64,000 bases of DNA from Pedococcus_A sp963730585 (GCA_963730585.1 CAVSSL010000006.1:62001-126000), one strand, 5' to 3'; counted from the stretch's first letter, positions 32,868-41,642 are shown. The notes: generated by a model not told the origin, from the letters alone. Translations and numbers: made by a program.

Positions 32868-33233
32868 CTAGGCCGCCGTGCAGCTCCGGACCGCGCCCGT
32901 CACGGCGCGGGTCGTGGTGCGGACCGTCACCTTCTGGTGGACCGTGCGCTCGGACGAGGCGGGGAGGGCCACGTCCACGGAACCCACGACGCCGAACCCC
33001 TGGTCGAGGGCCCGGACGAGGCACGTGACGGCCTGCCCCTGCGGCCGGTGCACCTCGAACTGCACCACCACGGTGCGGTCGTCGACGACCTCGTAGCCAG
33101 TGTCGGTCCAGGTCACCCGGTCGACGGTGTTGACCAGGGCCAGCCAGGTCACCAGCGCGACGCCCAGGGCGCAGCCGACCACGCCGATGACCCACCACTT
33201 GCCGGTGCCCGGAGCTGGGCGGGGGAGGGGCAT
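32868..33233 (-). CDS. DUF4307 family membrane protein
   Basis: A 121-residue protein with one N-terminal membrane helix (WWVIGVVGCALGVALVTWLAL) and an Ig-like extracytoplasmic domain containing two Cys (TCLVRALDQ and RSCTAA) that may form a disulfide. Conserved in actinobacteria between greA and mca (Rv1081c). Function unknown. It is divergent from mca. Confidence 0.88.
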   Translation of the reverse strand: MPLPRPAPGTGKWWVIGVVGCALGVALVTWLALVNTVDRVTWTDTGYEVVDDRTVVVQFEVHRPQGQAVTCLVRALDQGFGVVGSVDVALPASSERTVHQKVTVRTTTRAVTGAVRSCTAA

Positions 33234-33353
33234 GCGGTGGCGCCTTTCTGGTCGTCGCTGCGCGGGCCGGTGGTCGCGGCACGGGCGTCCGGACGCAGGT
33301 GAGAGGATGACGTTCGGCCCCATTGTCGATGATGGTCCAGGAAGGTTGAGCAG

Positions 33354-34286
33354 GTGGCTGACCGGTTGCGCCTCATGGCGGTGCACGCCCATCCCGACGA
33401 CGAGTCGAGCAAGGGTGCGGCGACGATGGCGAAGTACGTGGACGAGGGCCACGAGGTGCTCGTCGTCTCGTGCACCGGCGGCGAGCGTGGCGACATCCTC
33501 AACCCCAAGCTGGCCGACGACATCCACATCAAGCGCGACCTGCCGCGCGTGCGCCGCGAGGAGATGGCCCGGGCCCGGGAGATCCTCGGTGTGCAGCACA
33601 CCTGGCTCGGGTTCGTCGACAGCGGCCTGCCCGAGGGCGACCCGCTTCCCCCGCTGCCGGACGGCTGCTTCGCGCTCGAGCCCCTCGACGTCACGACCGA
33701 GGCGCTGGTCCGCGAGATCCGGCGGTTCCGCCCGCACGTCATGACGACGTACGACGAGAACGGCGGCTACCCGCACCCCGACCACGTCATGTGCCACACC
33801 GTCTCCATGGCCGCCTTCGAGGCGGCAGGCGACCCCACGGCATACCCGCACACCGGCGAGGCCTGGCAGCCGCTGAAGATCTACTACAACCAGACCTTCA
33901 GCCGTGAGCGCATCGTCGCGTTCCACGAGGCGCTGCTCGCCCTCGAGGAGGAGAGCCCCTACGAGGAGTGGCTCGAGAACTGGCAGGACCGCAAGCCGCG
34001 CACCGTGACCACCAAGGTCCACTGCGCCGACTGGTTCGACCGCCGCGACCAGGCCCTGCTGGCCCACGCCACCCAGATCGACCCGGACGGCAGCTTCTTC
34101 CGGGTGCCCCGGGAGGTGCAGCAGAGGGTGTGGCCGACGGAGGAGTACGAGGCGGCGCTCTCGTACGTGCCGGTCGAGCCGGTCGAGGACGACCTGTTCG
34201 CGGGCCTGCGCGACATCGACGCCGACCGCCTCGCGGCCAAGGGCGGTCTCGAGATCGCCTTCGACGGACGGAAGGACCCCTCGTGA
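33354..34286 (+). CDS. mca: Mycothiol S-conjugate amidase
   Basis: Mca cleaves mycothiol S-conjugates of toxins, releasing mercapturic acids. The zinc site is built from AHPDDE at about residues 11-16 and HPDH (about 142-145), as in the MshB/Mca/PIG-L family. The 310-residue length and the C-terminal WFDRRDQALLAHATQIDP match Mca rather than MshB. GTG start at 33354 after AGG. Linked to greA and DUF4307 as in Rv1082. Confidence 0.95.
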   Translation: MADRLRLMAVHAHPDDESSKGAATMAKYVDEGHEVLVVSCTGGERGDILNPKLADDIHIKRDLPRVRREEMARAREILGVQHTWLGFVDSGLPEGDPLPPLPDGCFALEPLDVTTEALVREIRRFRPHVMTTYDENGGYPHPDHVMCHTVSMAAFEAAGDPTAYPHTGEAWQPLKIYYNQTFSRERIVAFHEALLALEEESPYEEWLENWQDRKPRTVTTKVHCADWFDRRDQALLAHATQIDPDGSFFRVPREVQQRVWPTEEYEAALSYVPVEPVEDDLFAGLRDIDADRLAAKGGLEIAFDGRKDPS

Positions 34287-34570
34287 ACGGTGACACCGTC
34301 ACCACCGTCTCCCCGGGCATCGGCGCCTTCCTCGCCTTCTTCGCCCTCGCGATCGCGCTCTGGCTGCTGATGCGGAACATGAACTCCCGCATGCGGCGGA
34401 TGTCCTACCGCGCCGAGGAGGCTCAGCGGGAGGCGGAACGGGAGGCGGGGCCCAAGGGGACCCACCGCCCGGCGGGTGAGTCCGAGGGCGTCGAGGCGAC
34501 CGGGGACGTCACCCCTGCGGCCGATGACGAGGACGACGCCGAGGGCGAGACTGGCGGCACACGCCCCTAG
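34283..34570 (+). CDS. Small single-pass membrane protein downstream of mca
   Basis: A 95-residue protein: short N-terminus, one membrane helix (IGAFLAFFALAIALWLLM), then a charged Arg/Glu-rich cytosolic tail ending in acidic low complexity. GTG 34283 overlaps the mca stop, so translation is coupled. It matches Rv1083 in position and design. Function unknown. Confidence 0.8.
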   Translation: MNGDTVTTVSPGIGAFLAFFALAIALWLLMRNMNSRMRRMSYRAEEAQREAEREAGPKGTHRPAGESEGVEATGDVTPAADDEDDAEGETGGTRP

Positions 34571-34598
34571 TCGGTTCTCCCCAGGAGGTCGTTCCACG

Positions 34599-35018
34599 AT
34601 GAGCGGTCGCGTCGTCCACTTCGAGCTCCCCTTCGACGACGGGTCCCGCGCCCGGTCGTTCTACGCCGAGCTCTTCGGCTGGCAGCTGCAGGACGTCCCC
34701 GGCATGGACTACTCCCTGGTGATGACCGGTCCGGTGGACGAGCGCGGGTCGACCGAGCCCGGCTACATCAACGGTGGCATGACCCAGCGCGGCGGACCGG
34801 TCGAGCGCCCGGTCGTGACCATCGACGTCGACGACATCGACGCCACCCTGGAGGCGGTGGCCCAGCGGGGCGGCGCCACGGTGGTGGAGCGGCAGCCGGT
34901 CGGCGACATGGGCTGGACGGCCTACTTCCGCGACCCCGAGGGCAACGTCATGGGCCTGTGGCAGACCAGCCCGCAGCAGGGGCGGGGTGAGGGCTCGGCG
35001 TCGAGCTACGAGGTGTAG
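34599..35018 (+). CDS. VOC-family protein
   Basis: A 139-residue glyoxalase-fold protein: VVHFELPFDDGSRARSFYAELFGW at the start, then PVVTIDVDDIDATLEAV and GWTAYFRDPEGNVMGLWQ, with the usual Glu/His metal positions. ATG 34599 is preceded by CCAGGAGG. Its 3' end overlaps the convergent hemolysin III gene by 13 bases. Substrate unknown. Confidence 0.92.
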   Translation: MSGRVVHFELPFDDGSRARSFYAELFGWQLQDVPGMDYSLVMTGPVDERGSTEPGYINGGMTQRGGPVERPVVTIDVDDIDATLEAVAQRGGATVVERQPVGDMGWTAYFRDPEGNVMGLWQTSPQQGRGEGSASSYEV

Positions 35019-35695
35019 CTGTAGACGGTCATCGAGGCCGCCACGTAGTGCACGGCGAACGCGGCCACCGTCAGGCTGTGGAAGATCTCGTGGAACCCGA
35101 ACCAGCGCGGCGACGGGTTCGGCCGCTTGATGCCGTAGACGACCGCGCCCAGGGTGTAGAGCAGCCCGCCGGTGGCGATGAGGGCGACGATCGTCGGGCC
35201 GCCGTGCTGGAGCAGGGGGCCGAGGTAGAAGACGGCCACCCAGCCCAGTGCCACGTAGACGGGCGTGTAGAGCCAGCGGGGCGCGTGCACCCACAGCACG
35301 CGGAACAGCACGCCCGCGATGGCGCCGGTCCACACGATGGTGAGCATGGTGCGTGCCTGGTCGCCCGGCAGCAGCAGCGCGAAGGGCGTGTAGCTGCCGG
35401 CGATGATGAGGAAGATGTTGGAGTGGTCCAGGCGCTTCAGCACACCGGCGACCCTGGGTGACCAGTTGCCGCGGTGGTAGACCGCGGAGGTGCCGAACAG
35501 CAGCCAGGCGGTCACGGAGAAGACGGCCGCGGCGATGCGGGCCGGGGTGCTCGGCGCCAGCGCGATCAGCACGATGCCGGCAGCGACGGTGAGCGGCACC
35601 ATGCCCGCGTGGAGCCAGCCGCGCAGCTTGGGCTTGACGGCATCGACGACGGACTCGATGGGGCCGCGCTCGGAGCGCTCGGAGGTCCTGTCCAT
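35006..35695 (-). CDS. Hemolysin III family (TrhA/YqfA-like) membrane protein
   Basis: A 229-residue seven-helix PAQR/hemolysin III protein. The conserved Ser/His metal site is visible: SAVYHRGNW (about 70), RLDHSNIFLIIAGSYTPF (about 88-105) and HEIFHSLTVAAFAVHY near the end. Bacterial homologues tune membrane fluidity. It diverges from the isoprenyl transferase gene and two palindromes lie at its promoter. Corresponds to Rv1085c. Confidence 0.93.
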   Translation of the reverse strand: MDRTSERSERGPIESVVDAVKPKLRGWLHAGMVPLTVAAGIVLIALAPSTPARIAAAVFSVTAWLLFGTSAVYHRGNWSPRVAGVLKRLDHSNIFLIIAGSYTPFALLLPGDQARTMLTIVWTGAIAGVLFRVLWVHAPRWLYTPVYVALGWVAVFYLGPLLQHGGPTIVALIATGGLLYTLGAVVYGIKRPNPSPRWFGFHEIFHSLTVAAFAVHYVAASMTVYSYTS

Positions 35696-35709
35696 GGCGG
35701 AATCATAAC

Positions 35710-35741
35710 TTACGCGACCGTAACCTACGCATCCGTAGGTT
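35710..35741. promoter_or_regulatory. Two tandem palindromic operators between hemolysin III and uppS-like genes
   Basis: TTACG-CGAC-CGTAA (35710-35723) and AACCTACG-CATC-CGTAGGTT (35722-35741) share the core TACG-N4-CGTA and have centres 15 bases apart. They lie 15-46 bases upstream of the hemolysin III start, likely over its promoter. The regulator is unknown. Confidence 0.65.
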
Positions 35742-35856
35742 GAGGGACATTCCGGCGCGGCCGGACAGGGCTGCCGCGGCCGAGGAGGGGTAGCGTGTGC
35801 AGAGCGGTCCGCGCGGACCGTGCTGCACGCCGAACGTCCGTTCCCCAGGAGGACAT

Positions 35857-36618
35857 GTGGGTCTGCGTGACCTGCTGTATGCCGCGTACGAGCGGCGGCT
35901 GCGTCGCAGCCTCGCCCACGCGCCCCTGCCCCGTCACGTGGGCGTCATGCTCGACGGCAACCGGCGCTGGGCCCGCGAGCGGGGGGCGGCGACCAAGGAA
36001 GGGCACCAGGCCGGCGCGGACAACATCGCCAACTTCCTCGGCTGGTGCGAGGAGGCCGGCGTCGAGGTGGTCACGCTCTGGCTGCTCTCGACCGACAACC
36101 TCAACCGGCCCCCGGCCGAGCTCGCGCCGCTGCTGACCATCATCGAGACCGCCGTCGCCGACCTCGCCGAGACCCGCCGCTGGCGGATCAACCCCGTGGG
36201 GTCGCCCGACCTGCTCCCGGCCGAGACCGCGCGCCGCCTCAAGGAGAGCGCCGACGCCACCCGTGACGTCACGGGCATGGTCGTCAACGTCGCCGTGGGC
36301 TACGGCGGCCGCCAGGAGATCACCGACGCCGTGCGCTCGATGCTGGTCTCGCACGCCGCCAACGGCACCAGCATCGAGGAGCTCGCCGAGTCCCTCGAGG
36401 TCGAGCACATCGCCGAGCACCTCTACACCAAGGGCCAGCCCGACCCCGACCTGGTGATCCGCACCTCCGGCGAGCAACGGCTGTCGGGTTTCCTGCTCTG
36501 GCAGAGCGCGCACAGCGAGTTCTACTTCTGCGAGGCCTACTGGCCCGACTTCCGGCACGTCGACTTCCTGCGAGCCCTGCGGGCCTACTCCGAGCGCAAC
36601 CGCCGCTTCGGCTCCTGA
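35857..36618 (+). CDS. Isoprenyl (cis-prenyl) transferase
   Basis: A 253-residue cis-prenyltransferase. The diphosphate-binding motif is MLDGNRRWAR, with later RTSGEQRLSGFLLWQSAHSEFYF (about 200-222). It elongates allylic diphosphates with IPP; position next to hemolysin III matches Rv1086, the short Z-farnesyl diphosphate synthase, but a decaprenyl/undecaprenyl synthase is equally possible. GTG 35857 is chosen because AGGAGG lies five bases upstream; the ATG two bases earlier is out of frame. Confidence 0.93.
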   Translation: MGLRDLLYAAYERRLRRSLAHAPLPRHVGVMLDGNRRWARERGAATKEGHQAGADNIANFLGWCEEAGVEVVTLWLLSTDNLNRPPAELAPLLTIIETAVADLAETRRWRINPVGSPDLLPAETARRLKESADATRDVTGMVVNVAVGYGGRQEITDAVRSMLVSHAANGTSIEELAESLEVEHIAEHLYTKGQPDPDLVIRTSGEQRLSGFLLWQSAHSEFYFCEAYWPDFRHVDFLRALRAYSERNRRFGS

Positions 36619-36716
36619 GGTCCGACACGCCACGGGGTTGCGCGTCCTCCGGGTGCGCACCGTCTACCGTCGGCTGTGACGCGGAGCACCCGCACCGCGT
36701 TCGGGAGGCCCATCAC

Positions 36717-36803
36717 ATGGAGCGAAACCAGCTCCGAGCGGAGGGCCGGCACCGGCTCCACCGCACCGCGATGGCCCGGTCCCGGCACCTCGTTCGCGAG
36801 TAG
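36717..36803 (+). CDS. Possible 28-residue basic leader peptide upstream of phoH2
   Basis: ATG 36717 follows GGGAGG by nine bases and encodes 28 residues rich in Arg and His, ending at a TAG 41 bases before phoH2. In mycobacteria phoH2 is preceded by a small antitoxin-like gene (phoAT); this frame has the right place but I cannot show homology. It could also be chance. Confidence 0.3.
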   Translation: MERNQLRAEGRHRLHRTAMARSRHLVRE

Positions 36804-36844
36804 GCGCACCGCGCCGGGGAGCGCGTTGTGCCAGATGGAGTGAG

Positions 36845-38215
36845 ATGGCCTCGACATCGAGTGGCAAGACCACCGCGCGCACCACCACGCCCACCGCAGC
36901 CCGTCCCCGCAGGGGGGCGCCCCCGGCATACCGGACGTTCGTCCTCGACACCTCGGTGCTGCTGTCCGACCCGCGGGCGATGCTGCGCTTCGCCGAGCAC
37001 GAGGTCGTGCTGCCCGTGGTGGTGGTGACCGAGCTGGAGGCCAAGCGGCACCACCCGGAGCTCGGCTACTTCGCCCGCACCGCCCTGCGGATGCTGGACG
37101 ACCTGCGCATCAAGGAGGGCCGGCTCGACGCACCGGTCGCCGTCGGGGAAGACGGCGGCACGCTGCGGGTCGAGCTGAACCACACCGACCCCACCTGCCT
37201 GCCCGCCGGGTTCCGGCTCGGCGACAACGACACCCGGATCCTGGCCGTGGCCAAGAACCTCGCCCACGAGGGCCGCGACGTCACGATCGTCAGCAAGGAC
37301 CTGCCGATGCGGGTCAAGGCCTCCGCGGTCGGCCTGTCCGCCGAGGAGTACCGCGCCGAGCTCGCCGTCGACAGCGGGTGGACGGGCCTGTCCGAGCTCG
37401 ACGTCACGACCTCGGAGATGGACGCGCTCTACGAGCACGGCCGCCTCGAGCACGCCGGGGCAGCCGAGATGCCGTGCCACACCGGCCTCGTGCTGCTCTC
37501 GCCACGCGGGAGCGGGCTGGGCCGGGTCGGCCCCGACAAGCAGGTGCGGCTCGTCCGCGGCGACCGCGACGCCTTCGGCCTGCACGGCCGCAGTGCCGAG
37601 CAGCGGATCGCCCTCGACCTGCTGCTCGACCCCGACGTGGGCATCGTCAGCCTCGGCGGGCGCGCGGGCACCGGCAAGAGCGCCCTGGCGCTGTGCGCCG
37701 GCCTCGAGGCGGTCATGGAGCGCCGCCAGCAGCGCAAGGTGGTCGTCTTCCGACCCCTGTATGCCGTGGGCGGGCAGGAGCTCGGGTACCTCCCCGGCAG
37801 CGAGGCCGAGAAGATGGGGCCCTGGGCGCAGGCCGTCTTCGACACCCTCGGGGCGCTCGTCTCCAGGGAGGTGGTCGAGGAGGTCATGGACCGCGGGATG
37901 CTCGAGGTGCTTCCACTGACGCACATCCGCGGCCGTTCGCTGCACGACGCGTTCGTCATCGTCGACGAGGCCCAGTCGCTCGAGCGCAACGTCCTGCTGA
38001 CCGTGCTCTCGCGGGTCGGCCAGAACTCCAGGGTCGTGCTGACCCACGACGTCGCCCAGCGCGACAACCTCAGGGTCGGACGGCACGACGGCGTCGCCGC
38101 GGTCATCGAGGCGCTGAAGGGCCACCCGCTCTTCGCCCACGTGACGCTGACCCGCAGCGAGCGCAGCCCGATCGCCGCCCTCGTGACCGACCTGCTCGAG
38201 GGGCTCGAGATCTAG
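36845..38215 (+). CDS. phoH2: PhoH2: PIN-domain RNase fused to PhoH helicase
   Basis: A 456-residue two-domain protein. Residues about 30-170 are a PIN nuclease with acidic residues in FVLDTSVLLSDP, VVTELEAK and LGDNDTRIL; residues about 240-456 are the PhoH ATPase with Walker A GGRAGTGKSALAL and DEAQ-type Walker B FVIVDEAQSLE. Such PhoH2 proteins combine RNA unwinding and cleavage. Corresponds to Rv1095. A very strong terminator follows. Confidence 0.94.
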   Translation: MASTSSGKTTARTTTPTAARPRRGAPPAYRTFVLDTSVLLSDPRAMLRFAEHEVVLPVVVVTELEAKRHHPELGYFARTALRMLDDLRIKEGRLDAPVAVGEDGGTLRVELNHTDPTCLPAGFRLGDNDTRILAVAKNLAHEGRDVTIVSKDLPMRVKASAVGLSAEEYRAELAVDSGWTGLSELDVTTSEMDALYEHGRLEHAGAAEMPCHTGLVLLSPRGSGLGRVGPDKQVRLVRGDRDAFGLHGRSAEQRIALDLLLDPDVGIVSLGGRAGTGKSALALCAGLEAVMERRQQRKVVVFRPLYAVGGQELGYLPGSEAEKMGPWAQAVFDTLGALVSREVVEEVMDRGMLEVLPLTHIRGRSLHDAFVIVDEAQSLERNVLLTVLSRVGQNSRVVLTHDVAQRDNLRVGRHDGVAAVIEALKGHPLFAHVTLTRSERSPIAALVTDLLEGLEI

Positions 38216-38231
38216 TCCGGACTAGTCCTCG

Positions 38232-38275
38232 CTGAGCACGGCCGGGTGTGACCGCGCCCACCCGGCCGTGCTGAG
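38232..38275 (+). terminator. Strong hairpin terminator after phoH2
   Basis: Arms 38232-38248 and 38259-38275 pair perfectly over 17 bases around a ten-base loop. It starts 16 bases after the phoH2 stop. CCTTTT follows about 15 bases later. Confidence 0.9.
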
Positions 38276-38343
38276 TCCGTGGAGTGTCCCTTTTCGTCCG
38301 CATTGGATGCGCTAACATCTCAGATTCGTAACGCGCCGTCCTA

Positions 38344-38430
38344 GTCACTCCCTGGTCCAACAGGGTGACTGTGGGTGGTGTTCGCACGGCAATCGCACGG
38401 CAACTGAGGCCACCTGCCCAAGGTGGCCTC
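38344..38430 (+). promoter_or_regulatory. Structured leader upstream of the transglycosylase-like gene
   Basis: Three elements precede ATG 38449: a hairpin (38344-38354 with 38361-38369), an 11-bp perfect tandem repeat TCGCACGGCAA at 38382-38392 and 38393-38403, and a perfect ten-base hairpin (38406-38415 with 38421-38430) that could act as attenuator. A -10-like TAACAT lies upstream near 38312. The layout suggests leader-based control. I could not fit it to the ydaO/c-di-AMP riboswitch. Confidence 0.5.
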
Positions 38431-38448
38431 TGCGTTGGAGGAACCTGG

Positions 38449-39216
38449 ATGAGCAAGCCCTACGAGGGTCGGCACCGCGGTGCCCAGACCCACGCACGCG
38501 CAGGACGCCCCGGCGGGTCGGGTCGACCCAAGGGCGTCACCCTCGCGCGGGCCGTCGGGCGACCCGCCCTGACCGCAGGGTTCGCGCTCGCCGTGGTCGC
38601 CACCACCGCCGCCGGCTACCAGGCCAAGGGAGGCGACGCCGGCAACGCCGGCTTCACCGTCTCCGCCGAGGCCGTCGAGCAGGCCAACGAGCTCGCCGAC
38701 ACCCAGATCGAGAACGACGCCCGGCTCGCGAGTGCCCGCAACGAGGCGAACGTCAGCCGGGCCGCGGCCCAGGAGAAGGGTCGCCGCGACGCCGCCGCTG
38801 CCGCCGCGGCTGCGGCCAAGACGCGCCAGGAGGCCGCCGCGCGTGCCGCCCGCGCCAAGGAGCGCGCGGCCCTGGAGAAGAAGCGCCAGGCCATCCTCGA
38901 CCGCGCCCGGGAGGACCCCCGTGCGGTCGCCCGCCTGCTGATGGCCGACTACGGCTGGGGCGAGGGCGAGTTCTCCTGCCTCGACAACCTGTGGATCGGC
39001 GAGAGCAACTGGAACTACAAGGCGACCAACGCCTCCTCCGGTGCCTACGGCATCCCGCAGGCGCTGCCCGCCTCCAAGCTGGCCACCGCGGGCGCGGACT
39101 GGCGTGACAACCCGGCCACGCAGATCAAGTGGGGCCTGGGCTACATCAAGAGCTCGTACGGCTCGCCCTGCAACGCCTGGTCGTTCTGGCAGAGCAAGTC
39201 ACCGCACTGGTATTGA
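38449..39216 (+). CDS. Secreted transglycosylase-like (SLT-type) protein
   Basis: A 255-residue exported protein: basic N-terminus, hydrophobic segment (GFALAVVATTAAGY, about 45-58), an Ala/Arg/Lys-rich coiled coil (about 75-155), then a C-terminal lysozyme-like domain with ESNWNYKATNASSGAYGIPQ and QIKWGLGYIKSSYGSPCNAW. The Glu of GESNW is the likely catalytic acid. Such proteins cut peptidoglycan strands. RBS GGAGGA precedes the ATG. Confidence 0.9.
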   Translation: MSKPYEGRHRGAQTHARAGRPGGSGRPKGVTLARAVGRPALTAGFALAVVATTAAGYQAKGGDAGNAGFTVSAEAVEQANELADTQIENDARLASARNEANVSRAAAQEKGRRDAAAAAAAAAKTRQEAAARAARAKERAALEKKRQAILDRAREDPRAVARLLMADYGWGEGEFSCLDNLWIGESNWNYKATNASSGAYGIPQALPASKLATAGADWRDNPATQIKWGLGYIKSSYGSPCNAWSFWQSKSPHWY

Positions 39217-39231
39217 GCCGCGCTGGGCGGC

Positions 39232-40653
39232 TCACCGCTCGGGTCGGGTCATCCTCAGCACGTCGAGGGCCTCGTCGAGCTGCTGCTCGGTGAGCTCGCC
39301 GGAGGCCACGTGGCCCCGCTCGAGCACCACGTCGCGGATCGAGCGGCGCTCCTTGACCGACTGCTTGGCGACGGCGGCGGCCGCCTCGTAGCCGATGTAG
39401 CGGTTCAGCGGGGTGACGATCGACGGTGACCCCTCCGCGAGCTCGCGGCAGCGCTCGACGTCGGCCTCGATGCCGTCGACGCACCGGTCTGCCAGCAGCC
39501 TGCTGGTGGCGCTGAGCAGCCGGGCCGACTCGAGGACGTTCTTGGCCATCACCGGCAGCATGACGTTGAGCTCGAAGCTGCCGGCCGCGCCCGCGGTCGT
39601 GATGGTCACGTCGTTGCCGATGACCTGGGCGCAGGCCATCAGGGTCGCCTCGCACACCACCGGGTTGACCTTGCCGGGCATGATGCTCGAGCCCGGCTGG
39701 AGGTCGGGCAGGCGGATCTCGCCGAGCCCGGCGCGCGGCCCCGACGACATCCAGCGCAGGTCGTTGCAGATCTTGGTGAGGCTGACGGCCACCACCTTGA
39801 GCGCCCCGCTCAGCTCCACGACCGCGTCCTGGGCCGACTGGGCCTCGAAGTGGTTCTCCGCCTCGCGGAACTCCACGCCGGTGCGCTCGCTGACGAGCGC
39901 GATCACCCGCTGGGCGAACCCCGGGGCCGCGTTGATGCCGGTGCCGGCGGCCGTGCCCCCAAGTGGCAGCTCGGCTGTTGCCCGGGCGGCGACCGTGACC
40001 CGCTCCAGACCCAGCTCGACCTGCCGGCGGTAGCCGCCGAACTCCTGGCCGAGGGTGACCGGCACGGCGTCCATGAGGTGGGTGCGGCCGGACTTCACGA
40101 CGTCGGCGAACTCGCGCTCCTTGGCGGCGAGCGACTCCGCGAGCCGCACCAGGGCGGGGGCGACCTGCTGGCGCACCGCGAGGGTGGCCGCGATCCGCAG
40201 CGCGCTCGGGAAGGTGTCGTTGCTCGACTGGCCGTAGTTGACGTGGTCGTTGGGGTGCACCGACAGCCCGGTGGCCAGGTGCGCGAGCCGTCCGATGACC
40301 TCGTTGGCGTTCATGTTGGTGGAGGTGCCCGAGCCGGTCTGGAACACGTCGACGGGGAACTGGTCGTCGTGCCTCCCGTCGGCCACCTCGCGGGCCGCCG
40401 CGGCGATCGCGTCGGCGCGCTCGCGGTCGAGCACTCCGAGGTCGGCGTTGACCTCGGCGGCGGCACCCTTGAGCAGGGCCAGGGCGTGCACCACGCCGGC
40501 GGGGACGGGCTGGAACGAGATCGGGAAGTTGTCGACCGCCCGCGCCGTCTGGGCTCCCCAGAGGGCGTCGGCCGGCACCTGCACCTCGCCCATGGAGTCG
40601 TGCTCCGTGCGGGTCGGGGGCGCGGTCGGGCTCGTCTGCTCCTGCTCGCTCAT
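39232..40653 (-). CDS. fumC: Fumarate hydratase class II
   Basis: FumC hydrates fumarate to malate in the TCA cycle. The 473-residue product has the superfamily signature GSSIMPGKVNPV, plus TGSGTSTNMNANEVI and GRTHLMDAVPVTLGQE. Extra N-terminal residues (about 18) precede the usual start. It lies downstream of coaA on the same strand, 20 bases apart. Corresponds to Rv1098c. Confidence 0.96.
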   Translation of the reverse strand: MSEQEQTSPTAPPTRTEHDSMGEVQVPADALWGAQTARAVDNFPISFQPVPAGVVHALALLKGAAAEVNADLGVLDRERADAIAAAAREVADGRHDDQFPVDVFQTGSGTSTNMNANEVIGRLAHLATGLSVHPNDHVNYGQSSNDTFPSALRIAATLAVRQQVAPALVRLAESLAAKEREFADVVKSGRTHLMDAVPVTLGQEFGGYRRQVELGLERVTVAARATAELPLGGTAAGTGINAAPGFAQRVIALVSERTGVEFREAENHFEAQSAQDAVVELSGALKVVAVSLTKICNDLRWMSSGPRAGLGEIRLPDLQPGSSIMPGKVNPVVCEATLMACAQVIGNDVTITTAGAAGSFELNVMLPVMAKNVLESARLLSATSRLLADRCVDGIEADVERCRELAEGSPSIVTPLNRYIGYEAAAAVAKQSVKERRSIRDVVLERGHVASGELTEQQLDEALDVLRMTRPER

Positions 40654-40673
40654 GCCCCCATGATGCTCGGGGC

Positions 40674-41642
40674 CTACAGCTTGCGCAGCCGCACGCGGCG
40701 CACGCTGTGGTCGTCGCCCTTGCTGAGCACCAGGCTGGCGCGGCCCCGGGTGGGCAGGACGTTCTCGCGCAGGTTGGGCTCGTTGATCCGCTCCCAGATG
40801 CCGGTGGCGGTGGCCCGGGCCTCCTCGTCGGACAACGCGGCATACCGGTGGAAGTAGGAGTGCGGGTCGGCGAACGCCGTCTCGCGCAGGCTCAGGAACC
40901 GCTCGACGTACCAGCCCTTGATGTCGGAGGTGCGGGCGTCGACGTAGACGGAGAAGTCGAAGAAGTCGCTGACCGCGAGTCCGGTGCGGCCGTCGGGCTG
41001 CACGCGGGGGGCCTGCAGCACGTTGAGGCCCTCGACGATGAGCACGTCGGGCTGTCGGATGATGCTGCGCTCGCCGGGGACGATGTCGTAGGTGAGGTGC
41101 GAGTAGACCGGCGCCGAGACCTCGGCCCGGCCCGCCTTGACCTCCGCGACGAAGCGCAGCAGCGCCCGCCGGTTGTAGGACTCGGGGAAGCCCTTGCGCT
41201 GGAGGATCCCCCGGCGCTCGAGCTCGGCATTGGGGTAGAGGAAGCCGTCGGTGGTGATCAGCTCCACCCGCGGGGTGCCCGACCAGCGGCGGAGCAGGTC
41301 ACGCAGGATGCGGGCCGTCGTGGACTTGCCGACCGCGACCGAGCCCGCCACGCCGATGATGAACGGGGTCTTGGCCGGGCTCTCGCCGAGGAAGTCGTTG
41401 GTGATGCGGTGCAGGCCCGCGGTGGCGCCGACGTAGAAGTTGAGGAGCCGGGACAGCGGGAGGTAGACCTCCTCGACCTCGGTGAGGTCGAGCCGGTCGC
41501 CGAGGCCCTGCAGGCGGGCGACGTCGTCGGCCGACAGGCTGAGCGGGTGGTTCTGGCGCAGCCGGGCCCACGCCGCCCGGTCGAGCTCGACGTAGGGGGA
41601 CGGGATGGCCGCGGTGCCGGCGGGATGCGTCACGCGCGTCAT
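40674..41642 (-). CDS. coaA: Pantothenate kinase type I
   Basis: CoaA phosphorylates pantothenate, the first committed step of CoA synthesis. The P-loop GVAGSVAVGKS is at about residues 97-107; GFLYPNAELERRGILQRKGFPESY (split over about 146-170) and NVLQAP are family motifs. Length 322 is typical of type I (feedback-inhibited by CoA). Divergent from glmS. Corresponds to Rv1092c. Confidence 0.96.
   Translation of the reverse strand: MTRVTHPAGTAAIPSPYVELDRAAWARLRQNHPLSLSADDVARLQGLGDRLDLTEVEEVYLPLSRLLNFYVGATAGLHRITNDFLGESPAKTPFIIGVAGSVAVGKSTTARILRDLLRRWSGTPRVELITTDGFLYPNAELERRGILQRKGFPESYNRRALLRFVAEVKAGRAEVSAPVYSHLTYDIVPGERSIIRQPDVLIVEGLNVLQAPRVQPDGRTGLAVSDFFDFSVYVDARTSDIKGWYVERFLSLRETAFADPHSYFHRYAALSDEEARATATGIWERINEPNLRENVLPTRGRASLVLSKGDDHSVRRVRLRKL

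Noticed and set aside
35700..35741. The same TetR protein (6369-7046) controlling the hemolysin III gene
   Set aside because: Both sites contain ACTTAC/GTAA halves, but spacer length and outer bases differ, so a shared regulator is not supported.
38300..38449. ydaO (c-di-AMP) riboswitch before the transglycosylase-like gene
   Set aside because: The conserved ydaO sequence blocks could not be found; only generic hairpins are visible.
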